Shown in pieces: positions 29,043 through 38,213 of a DNA stretch of 64,000 nucleotides. A program made the translations under genes and the position numbers. The stretch spans positions 1-64,000 of the forward strand of contig NZ_JASZ02000007.1 of the NCBI RefSeq assembly GCF_000735695.2, in the 5' to 3' direction. The first letter of the stretch is position 1, and the number at the start of each line of letters is the position of its first letter. The notes under the pieces are model-generated. The model saw nothing but the letters and a program-made list of their open reading frames with translations, had not been told where the DNA came from and searched no databases. Source of the DNA: Kaistella haifensis DSM 19056. GTDB taxonomy: Bacteria > Bacteroidota > Bacteroidia > Flavobacteriales > Weeksellaceae.

Positions 29043-30353
29043 ATGAGCAAAATAATGATGTGGGCTATTACTGCAGCTTTGGCCGGATTTCTATTCGGAT
29101 TCGATGTTGTGGTAATTTCCGGAGCCGACAAAAAACTACAGTTGTTATGGAATAGTTCGGATGCCTTCCACGGAGCAGTAGTGATGGGAATGGCATTGTG
29201 GGGAACCGTAATTGGGGCCATCTTCGGTGGCATACCTACCAACAAATGGGGTAGGAAAAAAACACTCCTTGCAATAGGGATTCTATATACACTTTCCGCA
29301 ATCGGTTCGGCACTTTCAAATGATCCTTATTTTTTTGCATTTTTCAGGTTTATGGGAGGTCTGGGTGTAGGTGCTTCTACGATTGCTGCACCAGCGTACA
29401 TTTCAGAGATCGCACCTGCAAAAGACAGAGGAAGGCTTGTTTCATTATATCAATTTAATATAGTTCTGGGAATTTTGGTCGCATTTTTTTCTAATTATTT
29501 ATTAAGCGGAATTGGCGATAATGACTGGCGTTGGATGTTGGGAGTACAAGCAATTCCGGCGATAATCTACACGCTTTTTGTCATCACCATTCCGGAAAGT
29601 CCAAGGTGGTTGATTTCACAATCCAGAGTGGAAGAAGCCAAAAAAGTAATGAAGATTATAAGCCCGGATCAGGATTCAGAATTGCTGGCCACACAAATGG
29701 AGGAAGATTATGCAGACGCACCAAAGGAAAATATTTTTATGAAAAAATATCGCTTTCCTTTAACGCTGGCGTTTCTTGTGGCGTTCTTTAATCAAATGTC
29801 GGGAATTAATGCCTTTTTGTATTATGCACCGAGGATTTTTGGTGAAGCAGGTCTAGGTGAGAAAACGGCACTTCTCAGTAGTATCGGAATAGGTGTTGTA
29901 AATATGGTATTTACTCTGGTTGGCGTGAATCTGATTGACAAAGTAGGGAGAAAAAAACTAATGTTTATTGGATCCATAGGATATATTATTTCTCTGGGAT
30001 TAGTGTCTATGGCATTTTACTTTCATTGGACCGGTTTGGCGATTCCAATCTTCCTTTTCCTGTTCATTGCATCTCACGCAATTGGTCAGGGAACTATAAT
30101 TTGGGTGTTTATATCGGAGATTTTCCCGAATCATCTCCGCGCATCAGGACAGTCTTTTGGTAGCTCTACGCACTGGGTACTCGCTGCAATTATCCCTTCG
30201 CTTATCCCAACCCTATTTTCTACCATTGGGCCAGGAACAGTGTTCCTTGTGTTTACTATCGCTATGGTTTTCCAGTTGCTTTTCGTCATTTTCATGATGC
30301 CAGAAACAAAAGGTACTACCCTTGAAAAATTAAGTAAATCATTATCAAAATAG
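29043..30353 (+). CDS. MFS sugar porter (probable fructose importer)
   Basis: A 436-residue, 12-segment inner-membrane transporter of the sugar porter family. Signatures visible are GFLFGFDVVVISGA in segment 1, NKWGRKKTLL in the loop 2-3, the central PESPRWLISQ, DKVGRKKLM in loop 8-9 and PETKGTTLEKL at the C-terminus. It is the first gene of the probable fructan operon, 53 bp before the GH32 gene. In the B. thetaiotaomicron levan locus the equivalent gene (BT1758) is described as a fructose transporter, so fructose is the inferred substrate. The substrate could also be another hexose. Confidence 0.88.
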   Translation: MSKIMMWAITAALAGFLFGFDVVVISGADKKLQLLWNSSDAFHGAVVMGMALWGTVIGAIFGGIPTNKWGRKKTLLAIGILYTLSAIGSALSNDPYFFAFFRFMGGLGVGASTIAAPAYISEIAPAKDRGRLVSLYQFNIVLGILVAFFSNYLLSGIGDNDWRWMLGVQAIPAIIYTLFVITIPESPRWLISQSRVEEAKKVMKIISPDQDSELLATQMEEDYADAPKENIFMKKYRFPLTLAFLVAFFNQMSGINAFLYYAPRIFGEAGLGEKTALLSSIGIGVVNMVFTLVGVNLIDKVGRKKLMFIGSIGYIISLGLVSMAFYFHWTGLAIPIFLFLFIASHAIGQGTIIWVFISEIFPNHLRASGQSFGSSTHWVLAAIIPSLIPTLFSTIGPGTVFLVFTIAMVFQLLFVIFMMPETKGTTLEKLSKSLSK

Positions 30354-30406
30354 TCGGACGTTACATATGGTCTAATAGTCCAGAAAACAACAACAAAATA
30401 ATTTCA

Positions 30407-31963
30407 ATGAAAAAATATATTTCAACACTCGTCGTAGCGCTGATTTGCAATTCGGCAATCTATGCTCAGTCGATAGCTCAACCTTCTGAGGAGCAACTTT
30501 ACCGACCGAACTTCCATTTCACTCCGAAAACCGGTTGGATGAATGATCCGAATGGACTTTATTACAAAGATGGTGTTTACCACCTGTTTTTCCAGTATTA
30601 TCCGCACGGAAACAAATGGGGACCGATGCATTGGGGACATGCTACAAGCAAAGATCTCATCAAATGGGATGAGCAACCTATTGCCCTCTATCCTGATGAG
30701 TTAGGATACATTTTCTCCGGAAGTGCAGTGGTTGATGTGAATAATACCTCGGGTTTCGGAGATGCCAAAAATAAACCTGTTGTTGCAATTTTTACTTATC
30801 ATAATATGGATAAGGAAAAAGCAAAGCAAATAGATGTGGAAACCCAAGGAATTGCTTATTCTTTAGACAACAGCAAAATATGGACAAAATATAGCGCAAA
30901 CCCAGTTCTGAAAAACCCAGGAATCCGAGATTTTCGTGATCCGAAAGTATTTAGAGATCAAAAAAGACAACAATGGATCATGGTTTTGGCTGCACAGGAT
31001 AGAGTTCATATCTACCAATCGAAAGACCTTAAAGAATGGAAATTTCAATCCGAATTCGGAAAAGATTTGGGCGGTCACGGTGGCGTTTGGGAATGCCCCG
31101 ATTTGTTTCCGCTAAAAGTAGAAGGTTCGAAGGAAGAAAAATGGGTGATGATTGTCAATATCAATCCGGGAGGTCCCAATAAAGGTTCTGCAGGACAATA
31201 TTTCGTCGGAGATTTCGACGGGAAGACCTTCACTGTAGATGAACATTTTAGCCAACAAATTAAAAGAGAAAAGGCTGCTTGGTTAGATTGGGGCAAAGAC
31301 AACTATGCAAGTATTTCTTTTGATAATGTTCCAAAGGAAAAACGGGTTATTATCGGTTGGATGAGCAACTGGGACTATGCGCAGGAAGTTCCTACACAAG
31401 CGTGGAGAAGCAGTATGACTGTGGCGAGAGAAGTTTCACTCAAAAAAACAAAAGATGGATACATTCTCAAAAATATTCCTGTTGCCCAACTGAAAAAATA
31501 TCAAGGAATATCTACCAGAAAAACAATTAAGGTAAAAGCGCAAAATCAACTGATTGCAAAATCTCAACTAGATCTTACTAAGGCAGTTGTAGATTTAGAT
31601 TTGAAAAAAATGACTTCCGGAAAATATACTTTCGCGCTGAAAAATGATTTGGGAGAAGAACTGATATTCGGGATTGATAATAAAACGAAAGAACTATTTA
31701 TCGACCGTTCCAAATCAGGCAAAATAAGTTTTGGCAACAATTACGCAACCGCCGTTACCAAAGCACCTCTGCACAAGGTTTATTCTAATGTGAAGATGAA
31801 ATTGGTCATCGATAAAACTTCCATCGAAATCTTCTTTAATGATGGAGAAAAAGTACTGACCGAAATTTTCTTTCCTAGCGAACATTTCTCGGAACTTTAC
31901 TTATCAACGGATACGAAAGGAAGTACCTTGAACATCCGTGGTCATCAGCTTAATATTAAATAA
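30407..31963 (+). CDS. Exported GH32 fructan hydrolase
   Basis: The 518-residue enzyme of glycoside hydrolase family 32 releases fructose from fructans or sucrose-type bonds. It has a cleavable signal peptide (ending IYAQS, no lipobox), so it should act in the periplasm. The family catalytic residues are visible: nucleophile Asp47 in WMNDPNG, transition-state stabiliser Asp178 in FRDPKVF and acid/base Glu229 in WECPDLFPL. The five-bladed propeller is followed by the GH32 C-terminal beta-sandwich (about 370-518). It lies between the sugar porter and SusC in the operon, which suits an exo-acting enzyme that feeds the porter. Confidence 0.93.
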   Translation: MKKYISTLVVALICNSAIYAQSIAQPSEEQLYRPNFHFTPKTGWMNDPNGLYYKDGVYHLFFQYYPHGNKWGPMHWGHATSKDLIKWDEQPIALYPDELGYIFSGSAVVDVNNTSGFGDAKNKPVVAIFTYHNMDKEKAKQIDVETQGIAYSLDNSKIWTKYSANPVLKNPGIRDFRDPKVFRDQKRQQWIMVLAAQDRVHIYQSKDLKEWKFQSEFGKDLGGHGGVWECPDLFPLKVEGSKEEKWVMIVNINPGGPNKGSAGQYFVGDFDGKTFTVDEHFSQQIKREKAAWLDWGKDNYASISFDNVPKEKRVIIGWMSNWDYAQEVPTQAWRSSMTVAREVSLKKTKDGYILKNIPVAQLKKYQGISTRKTIKVKAQNQLIAKSQLDLTKAVVDLDLKKMTSGKYTFALKNDLGEELIFGIDNKTKELFIDRSKSGKISFGNNYATAVTKAPLHKVYSNVKMKLVIDKTSIEIFFNDGEKVLTEIFFPSEHFSELYLSTDTKGSTLNIRGHQLNIK

Positions 31964-31976
31964 AAAACTCTATTTT

Positions 31977-34900
31977 ATGAAAAGATATAAAATTGCAGTA
32001 GCCTTTTGTCTTCTTCCGTTTTCCTATATTTTCGCTCAGGAAACCATCAAAGGAAAGGTACTGTCTCCCGACCAAAAGCCGTTAAGCGGCGTTACTGTTA
32101 CCGTTTCAGAAACCGGTGCTAGCACGACCACGGATCAAGATGGTACGTTTCAAATGAATGATTTAAACAAAGGAAATACACTTATTTTCAATTATCCTGA
32201 TTATTCTACGCAGGAAATTATTGTCGATGAAAAAACAGTTCTCAACATTATTTTGGCTGGTGAAAAAGTGAAGAATATTGATGAGATTGTAATGACCGGT
32301 TACACGAAGCAGAAAAAAGCCGATATCACAGGTGCGGTGTCTATCGTTGAGATGAAAGAACTTAACAAACAAGGAGAACCAAATCCCGTAAAATCTTTAC
32401 AAGGTAGAGTTGCGGGGGTGAATATTTCAACTGATGGTTCGCCTTCTGGAGGGAATACCAAAGTTTTGATTCGTGGGGTGGGAACGCTTAATAATACCGA
32501 CCCACTTTATGTCATAGACGGTGTGCCTACAAAAGCTGGCATGCATGAATTAAACCCAAGCGATATTGAATCTATGCAAGTGCTAAAAGATGCATCCTCG
32601 GCAAGTATATATGGGTCCAGAGCGGCAAACGGTGTAATTATCATTACCACTAAGAAAGGGAAAAAAGGCAGAATGAGAATCGACCTGAATTATTATACAG
32701 CCTATTCGCAATATGCTAAGAAAACTGAAGTTCTCAACGCAAAACAATTTGGGCAAGTACTTTGGCAAGCCAATATTAATGATGGTTTGAATCCGAATGC
32801 TAATAATCTTAGTTATAACTTCGATTGGGGCGTTGAGAATGGTGTTCCGACTTTGTACAACATCTACGTGCCGGAATATTTAGATGCAGCGAAAACCATT
32901 AAGTCTGCCGATACCAATTGGTATGACGAAGTGTCTCAAACTGGCGTGGCTAATTCACTAGATGTTTCTGCATCAAGTGCTTCAGATAAAGGATCTTATT
33001 TCTTTTCAATGGGTTATTATGACAATGAGGGAATTGTGAAACTGACCAATTTCAAAAGATTATCTGCCCGTGTAAATACCTCTTACAATTTTTTCGATGG
33101 TAAATTAAAAATAGGGGAAAATTTTACGTACAATAAAACTAACGAATTGATGGATCCTGGTGTTCTTGATCCGGCATTGAGGGCACTGCCGATTATACCG
33201 GTTCATACAGTGGACGGAATCGGGTGGGGTGGTCCGGTTGGAGGAATGAATGATCGGCAGAATCCTGTTCGGCTTTTGGAATATAATAAAGATAATGGAT
33301 ACGAATACGAACGGTTTTTCGGAAATATTTTTGCTGAATTACAGCTTGTAAAAAACCTTACTTTAAAATCAAGTTTTGGTATTGATTTTTCCAATTATTA
33401 CAAAAGAATTCTTCAAAGAAGTTATGTTTCAGGGTATTTGCAGAATAATAAGAATGCTGTAAATATTGATCAGTCCGATACTGAAAAATGGACATGGACC
33501 AATACTGCTCATTATACCGCCAAAGCAGGAAATCACCATTTCGATTTGCTGGGAGGAATGGAAATGTATCAAGATACGTACAACAATACTTGGCTGAGAA
33601 AAGAAGGTTTCCTGATTGAAGATCCAGATTATATGTATCCAGATGCCGGAACCGGCGATGCCTTCAACGGCGGTAGTTCAACCTATTATAGTTTGTTATC
33701 GTACTTCGGAAAACTCTCGTATGATTATGACAATCGTTATCTGTTTTCTGCAACGCTTCGTTATGATGGCTCTTCAAGATTCGGTAAAAACAACCGTTTC
33801 GGAACATTCCCAGCTTTTTCACTAGGTTGGAGAATTAACAAGGAAGATTTTGCAGAACAAGTGATTCCATTTTTCTCAGATTTAAGGTTAAGAGCAGGTT
33901 GGGGACAAACCGGAAACCAAGAAATCAGTAATTCTGCTGTTTACTCGCTTTACATCGCCAATTATGCAGGAGGTAATCCCACTTGGGCTACTTCATACGG
34001 AACGGCTTACGATATTTCAGGTGTAGGAAGTGGTCTGCTTCCATCCGGATTTATCGCTACTCAATCAAAAAATGATGATCTAAAATGGGAAACCACTACA
34101 CAAACTAACCTAGGTTTGGATTTTGGGTTTTTTAATCAAAAATTGACAGGTAGTGTGGATGTTTATCAAAAGGATACAAAGGATATTCTTGTATTGCCTC
34201 CTTATCTAGGAGTCATCGGCGAAGGCGGAAACCGTTGGATCAATGGTGCTTCAATGGAGAACAAAGGAATAGAGGTAGCATTAGGCTATCAGAATAAAAC
34301 AACAGGTGGTTTTGGATATGAAATTTCAGGAAATTTTTCGATGAACCGAAATAAAATAACGGAATTACCTAAATCAGTTGTCAATAATTATGGTGGAAAC
34401 GGAACTACCGATAATATTCTGGGAAGACCGATCAATTCGATGTATGGCTATGTTGCCGACGGACTTTTCAGAACTCAGGCGGAAGTAGATAATTCTGCCG
34501 CACAGCCAGGTAAAGGTTTGGGAAGAATCCGTTATGCTGATTTAAACTCGGACGGAATTATCAATGACAAAGACAGAACATGGATCGGAAATCCTAACCC
34601 AGGCTTTATGTATGGTGTAAATCTCAATTTTTCCTACAAAAATTTTGATTTATCTGCTTTCTGGCAAGGTATCGGCGATGTGGATGTAATTAATTCAAAA
34701 AAATATCAAACCGATTTCTGGAGCGTGGATGATGTAGGTTCCAATAAAGGAACAAGACTTTTAAATGCGTGGTCTCCTCAGAATCCGAACTCTGATATTC
34801 CGTCACTAACTACAGTGGATAGCAATGCAGAATCAAGGTTTTCTACTTACTATATAGAAACCGGAAGTTATTTGAAATTGAGGGTTTTACAACTTGGTTA

Positions 34901-35078
34901 CACCCTTCCTAAAGATATTCTTGAACAATACAAGATTTCCAATTTCAGAATCTATGTGAGTGGGCAGAATCTTTTGACCATAAAATCCAAAAGCTTTACA
35001 GGCGTCGATCCGGAAACCCCTGCTTATGGCTATCCGCTTCCTCTGACTTTCAATTTTGGAGTTAATTTATCCCTTTAA
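31977..35078 (+). CDS. SusC-type TonB-dependent transporter of the fructan locus
   Basis: This 1033-residue outer-membrane transporter begins at ATG 31977; the longer frame from 31938 would add 13 residues and overlap the stop of GH32. A signal peptide (to about FAQ) is followed by a carboxypeptidase-regulatory-like domain (residues 22-95, TIKGKVLSPDQKPLSGVTV). Next come a TonB-box-like IDEIVMTGYTKQ, the plug (NPSDIESMQVLKDASSASIYGSRAANGV) and the barrel ending FGVNLSL. It should import fructo-oligosaccharides with the SusD that starts 19 bp later. The extra N-terminal domain separates it from the two SusC proteins upstream. Confidence 0.93.
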   Translation: MKRYKIAVAFCLLPFSYIFAQETIKGKVLSPDQKPLSGVTVTVSETGASTTTDQDGTFQMNDLNKGNTLIFNYPDYSTQEIIVDEKTVLNIILAGEKVKNIDEIVMTGYTKQKKADITGAVSIVEMKELNKQGEPNPVKSLQGRVAGVNISTDGSPSGGNTKVLIRGVGTLNNTDPLYVIDGVPTKAGMHELNPSDIESMQVLKDASSASIYGSRAANGVIIITTKKGKKGRMRIDLNYYTAYSQYAKKTEVLNAKQFGQVLWQANINDGLNPNANNLSYNFDWGVENGVPTLYNIYVPEYLDAAKTIKSADTNWYDEVSQTGVANSLDVSASSASDKGSYFFSMGYYDNEGIVKLTNFKRLSARVNTSYNFFDGKLKIGENFTYNKTNELMDPGVLDPALRALPIIPVHTVDGIGWGGPVGGMNDRQNPVRLLEYNKDNGYEYERFFGNIFAELQLVKNLTLKSSFGIDFSNYYKRILQRSYVSGYLQNNKNAVNIDQSDTEKWTWTNTAHYTAKAGNHHFDLLGGMEMYQDTYNNTWLRKEGFLIEDPDYMYPDAGTGDAFNGGSSTYYSLLSYFGKLSYDYDNRYLFSATLRYDGSSRFGKNNRFGTFPAFSLGWRINKEDFAEQVIPFFSDLRLRAGWGQTGNQEISNSAVYSLYIANYAGGNPTWATSYGTAYDISGVGSGLLPSGFIATQSKNDDLKWETTTQTNLGLDFGFFNQKLTGSVDVYQKDTKDILVLPPYLGVIGEGGNRWINGASMENKGIEVALGYQNKTTGGFGYEISGNFSMNRNKITELPKSVVNNYGGNGTTDNILGRPINSMYGYVADGLFRTQAEVDNSAAQPGKGLGRIRYADLNSDGIINDKDRTWIGNPNPGFMYGVNLNFSYKNFDLSAFWQGIGDVDVINSKKYQTDFWSVDDVGSNKGTRLLNAWSPQNPNSDIPSLTTVDSNAESRFSTYYIETGSYLKLRVLQLGYTLPKDILEQYKISNFRIYVSGQNLLTIKSKSFTGVDPETPAYGYPLPLTFNFGVNLSL

Positions 35079-35097
35079 AATTTTAAATATTAAAACA

Positions 35098-36795
35098 ATG
35101 AAAAAGAATATATTATTTACAATCGCCTTTGCTTTTTTACTTGGAACAACTTCCTGCAATGATTTTCTGGATAATGAGCCAAGAGGCGTACTTTCCGAAA
35201 CCGATGTGGTAACACCCCAGAATGTGGATGGATTTGTGATAGCGGCTTATGCAGCACTTGGAAATGATCATTATGATACTCCTTTCAGTCTTTGGCCTTA
35301 TGGAAATGTTCGTTCAGACGATGCATACAAAGGAGGCAGTGGGACAAATGATATCCAAACTTTCCACTTCTTTGAAATTTCTAATAATATTCGCCCAGAT
35401 TTTGGTGAATTAGACGGTCTTTGGTATTTGAATTATGTAGGAATTGGTAGATGTAATAAAGCGATTGCTGCACTTAACCAACTTTCCGAAACTGCGTATC
35501 CGAATAAGCAGAAACGAATTGCCGAGATGAAATTCGTGAGAGGTCATTTTTATTTTATGTTGAAAACCCTCTTCAAGTATGTTCCTTATGTCGACGAAAA
35601 TACACCAATAGAAGAGTATCCAAACATCTCAAACAGAGCTAAAACCGACCAACAATTGTGGGATGCCATCGCTTCTGATTTTGAATTTGCCGCAGCCAAT
35701 TTGCCGGCAATACAGCCAGAAGTTGGAAGACCAAAGAAAAGTGCTGCATTTGCTTATTTGGCAAAAGTAAGATTGTACCAAGCGTATGAACAAGATGATA
35801 ATTATACCGTTACACAAATTAATCCAGTAACACTTCAGAAATCGATTGATGCTGCTAATCAGGTAATTGGGAATTATACTTTGGAATCCGATTTCGGGTA
35901 CAATTTCCTTCCGGGTACGTACGAAAATGGTCCGGAAGCTGTTTTCTCCATTCAATATTCCGACAATGACGGAACGCTTTTCGGAAGGCTGAACTACGGT
36001 GATGTACTTTCTTTGCCACAAGGTTTGGGATGTTGTGATTTCCATAAACCAAGTCAAAATCTGGTCAATGCTTTCAAAACGAACGCCCAAGGTTTGCCAA
36101 TGTTTGATACTTACAATGATGCGGATTTAGATTATAAGCAACTCAACAATTATAAAGTGGATCCAAGGCTTTACCATACAGTTGCGATGCCGGGACTGCC
36201 ATGGAAATATGAAGAAGACAAAATCTATCAGGAAAGCTGGGTCAGAAGTCCGGGAACCTATGGCTATTATGCTTCACTAAAAGAAAATGTTCCTGTAGGA
36301 TGTGGCTGTACGGTCAATATAGATCCATTTTATGGCAATTCTAAAAACAGAATTATCATCCGTTATTCCGATGTTTTGCTGATGAAAGCAGAAGCGCTGA
36401 TCGAATTGGGACAGGCAAGTCAAGCATTGCCATTAATCAACCAAGTAAGACAAAGAGCAGCAAACAGTACTGTTTTGACGGGAAGTTATACCTCAAACAA
36501 TCTTATTAGCAAATATGAACCAGGCGTGAACTGTACTTGGAACCAAGATTTTGCAAGAAAAGCCCTAAGATGGGAGCGAAGAATGGAGTTTGCAATGGAA
36601 GGCAGCCGTTTCTTTGATCTTGTGAGATGGGGAGTTGCTGCCGGAACGATGAATACCTACTACTCCGGTGAAAAAACGAAAAGAACTTACTATTCTCAAG
36701 CAGGATTTGACCACGGAATTGAAGAATATTGCCCGATACCATTAGCTCAAATCAACTTTAGCCAAGGATTGTACAAACAAAATAATGGTTACTAA
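35098..36795 (+). CDS. SusD-type glycan-binding lipoprotein of the fructan locus
   Basis: This 565-residue surface lipoprotein starts at ATG 35098, which gives a proper lipoprotein signal (TTSC, then NDFLDNEPRG). The longer frame from 35056 overlaps SusC and was rejected. The SusD core is visible (AEMKFVRGHFYFMLKTLF near residue 145), with the C-terminal signatures IIRYSDVLLMKAEALIELGQ and RWERRMEFAMEGSRFFDLVRWG. It contains unusual Cys pairs (GLGCCDFHKP and PVGCGCTVN), which could form surface disulfides. It pairs with the preceding SusC for fructan capture; the substrate is inferred from the flanking GH32 genes. Confidence 0.92.
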   Translation: MKKNILFTIAFAFLLGTTSCNDFLDNEPRGVLSETDVVTPQNVDGFVIAAYAALGNDHYDTPFSLWPYGNVRSDDAYKGGSGTNDIQTFHFFEISNNIRPDFGELDGLWYLNYVGIGRCNKAIAALNQLSETAYPNKQKRIAEMKFVRGHFYFMLKTLFKYVPYVDENTPIEEYPNISNRAKTDQQLWDAIASDFEFAAANLPAIQPEVGRPKKSAAFAYLAKVRLYQAYEQDDNYTVTQINPVTLQKSIDAANQVIGNYTLESDFGYNFLPGTYENGPEAVFSIQYSDNDGTLFGRLNYGDVLSLPQGLGCCDFHKPSQNLVNAFKTNAQGLPMFDTYNDADLDYKQLNNYKVDPRLYHTVAMPGLPWKYEEDKIYQESWVRSPGTYGYYASLKENVPVGCGCTVNIDPFYGNSKNRIIIRYSDVLLMKAEALIELGQASQALPLINQVRQRAANSTVLTGSYTSNNLISKYEPGVNCTWNQDFARKALRWERRMEFAMEGSRFFDLVRWGVAAGTMNTYYSGEKTKRTYYSQAGFDHGIEEYCPIPLAQINFSQGLYKQNNGY

Positions 36796-36807
36796 AATTT
36801 AAGATTT

Positions 36808-38202
36808 ATGAAAACAATATTTAATAAATTTCAAACCGTCCTTCTATTGGCGATGCTTGCAATCGTTTGGTCTTGCGACAGACAAAACGAAGATGGCGGA
36901 CTTATTACGAATGTTTCTGTAAACATTTCTTCCTTTCAAGTGAATGGAGTTGCAGGAGAAATTGATAATAAGGCAGACAAAATAACGGTAACACTACCTT
37001 ACGGAACAAGTGTGAATGCATTATCACCTTCCATTGAAATTCCGCAGGGAGCAACGGTTTCTCCTGCTTCCGGTACAACGGTGGATTTTTCACAACCCGT
37101 TAAATTCAGAGCGAAGAATGGGAATATTTATAAAGATTACCAGGTGATTGTTCAGGCTCAGGCTCCAATTATCAGCTTTAAAATCAACGGATTGTCTGCA
37201 ACTATTAATCATTCCAGCAAAACCATTTCACTCGTGATGCCGGAAGGAACCGATCTTACTGCATTGCAGCCTGTCATTGAAATGGCAAGCGGTGTTAGCA
37301 TCAGTCCGGCATCAGGAACAACGATTAATTTCAGCGCTCCTGTTCAGTTTATAGTTTCCAATGCTAATCTTACCGAAATCTATACTGCTAAAGTGAATAC
37401 TCCTGTTTCAGGACCTACAGTTGCTTTCCTGGGAACCGCGGCAACCAGAACAAGCCTTACAAATCCTGATGAAATAGCAGCTTCTGATTGGCTTTTCGGA
37501 AACTTCTCCGGAGCAGTCTATGTTTCCATGGCTGATGTGGCGAGTGGTGCTGCAAATTTAACTGGGATCGATGTTCTTTGGTGGCATTTTGATTCCGCTG
37601 TTGCACTTCCGGGTGAGGCGCTGACTGCCAATGTTACCTCAAAAATTAAAACTTATCTCGATGCAGGTGGAAATATACTATTAACAGGATTCGCATCGCA
37701 ATATGTTGATGCATTGGGTATTGTTCCAGCTGGAAAAGGACCTAACAATGTATTTGGAGATTTCCTTCCTAATGGATTTGTAGATTCAGGAAGTGATTGG
37801 GGAATTTCCTTTAAAGGTCATGAAAATCATCCTGTTTTTGATGGACTTCAAACCTACGAATCAGGAAAAGCTAATCTTCTTCAGAAAGGAACTTTCAGAC
37901 TCAATCATACTGCTTGGTGGTTTTTACCGGAATGGGGTGGCTATGTAGATGGCGCAGGTTGGAGAAATCAAACGGGAGGAACTAATCTGGCAAGTGAAGC
38001 TTGGGATGATAACCTGAACGGTAGAGTTACCATCGCGGAATTCCCAGGCGGAACAGCCAATAAAAAATGTGTCGTAATTTCAATGGGTGCTTATGATTGG
38101 TATAACGAAACAGTGAACGGTAATGCGAGCCAGCCTAATGGCTTTTTGGATAACATCAAAAAACTGACAGAGAACAGTCTCAATTACCTTGTAACCAACT
38201 AA
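36808..38202 (+). CDS. Surface lipoprotein with two Ig-like repeats and a DUF4960-type domain
   Basis: The 464-residue lipoprotein (Cys23 in VWSCDRQ) has two tandem beta-sandwich modules of DUF5018 type, near residues 30-110 and 115-192. Both carry the pattern 'sPASGTTVdFS.PV.F'. A C-terminal domain (about 200-464) resembles DUF4960, with DVLWWHFDS, GGNILLTGFASQYVDALG and VISMGAYDWYN. It occupies the position taken in the B. thetaiotaomicron levan locus by the surface glycan-binding lipoprotein BT1761, so levan/inulin binding is likely but inferred. The C-terminal domain has a ThuA/GATase-like look (WWHFDS, GGNILLTG), and no enzyme activity is claimed. Confidence 0.75.
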   Translation: MKTIFNKFQTVLLLAMLAIVWSCDRQNEDGGLITNVSVNISSFQVNGVAGEIDNKADKITVTLPYGTSVNALSPSIEIPQGATVSPASGTTVDFSQPVKFRAKNGNIYKDYQVIVQAQAPIISFKINGLSATINHSSKTISLVMPEGTDLTALQPVIEMASGVSISPASGTTINFSAPVQFIVSNANLTEIYTAKVNTPVSGPTVAFLGTAATRTSLTNPDEIAASDWLFGNFSGAVYVSMADVASGAANLTGIDVLWWHFDSAVALPGEALTANVTSKIKTYLDAGGNILLTGFASQYVDALGIVPAGKGPNNVFGDFLPNGFVDSGSDWGISFKGHENHPVFDGLQTYESGKANLLQKGTFRLNHTAWWFLPEWGGYVDGAGWRNQTGGTNLASEAWDDNLNGRVTIAEFPGGTANKKCVVISMGAYDWYNETVNGNASQPNGFLDNIKKLTENSLNYLVTN

Positions 38203-38213
38203 TATCAGAAATC

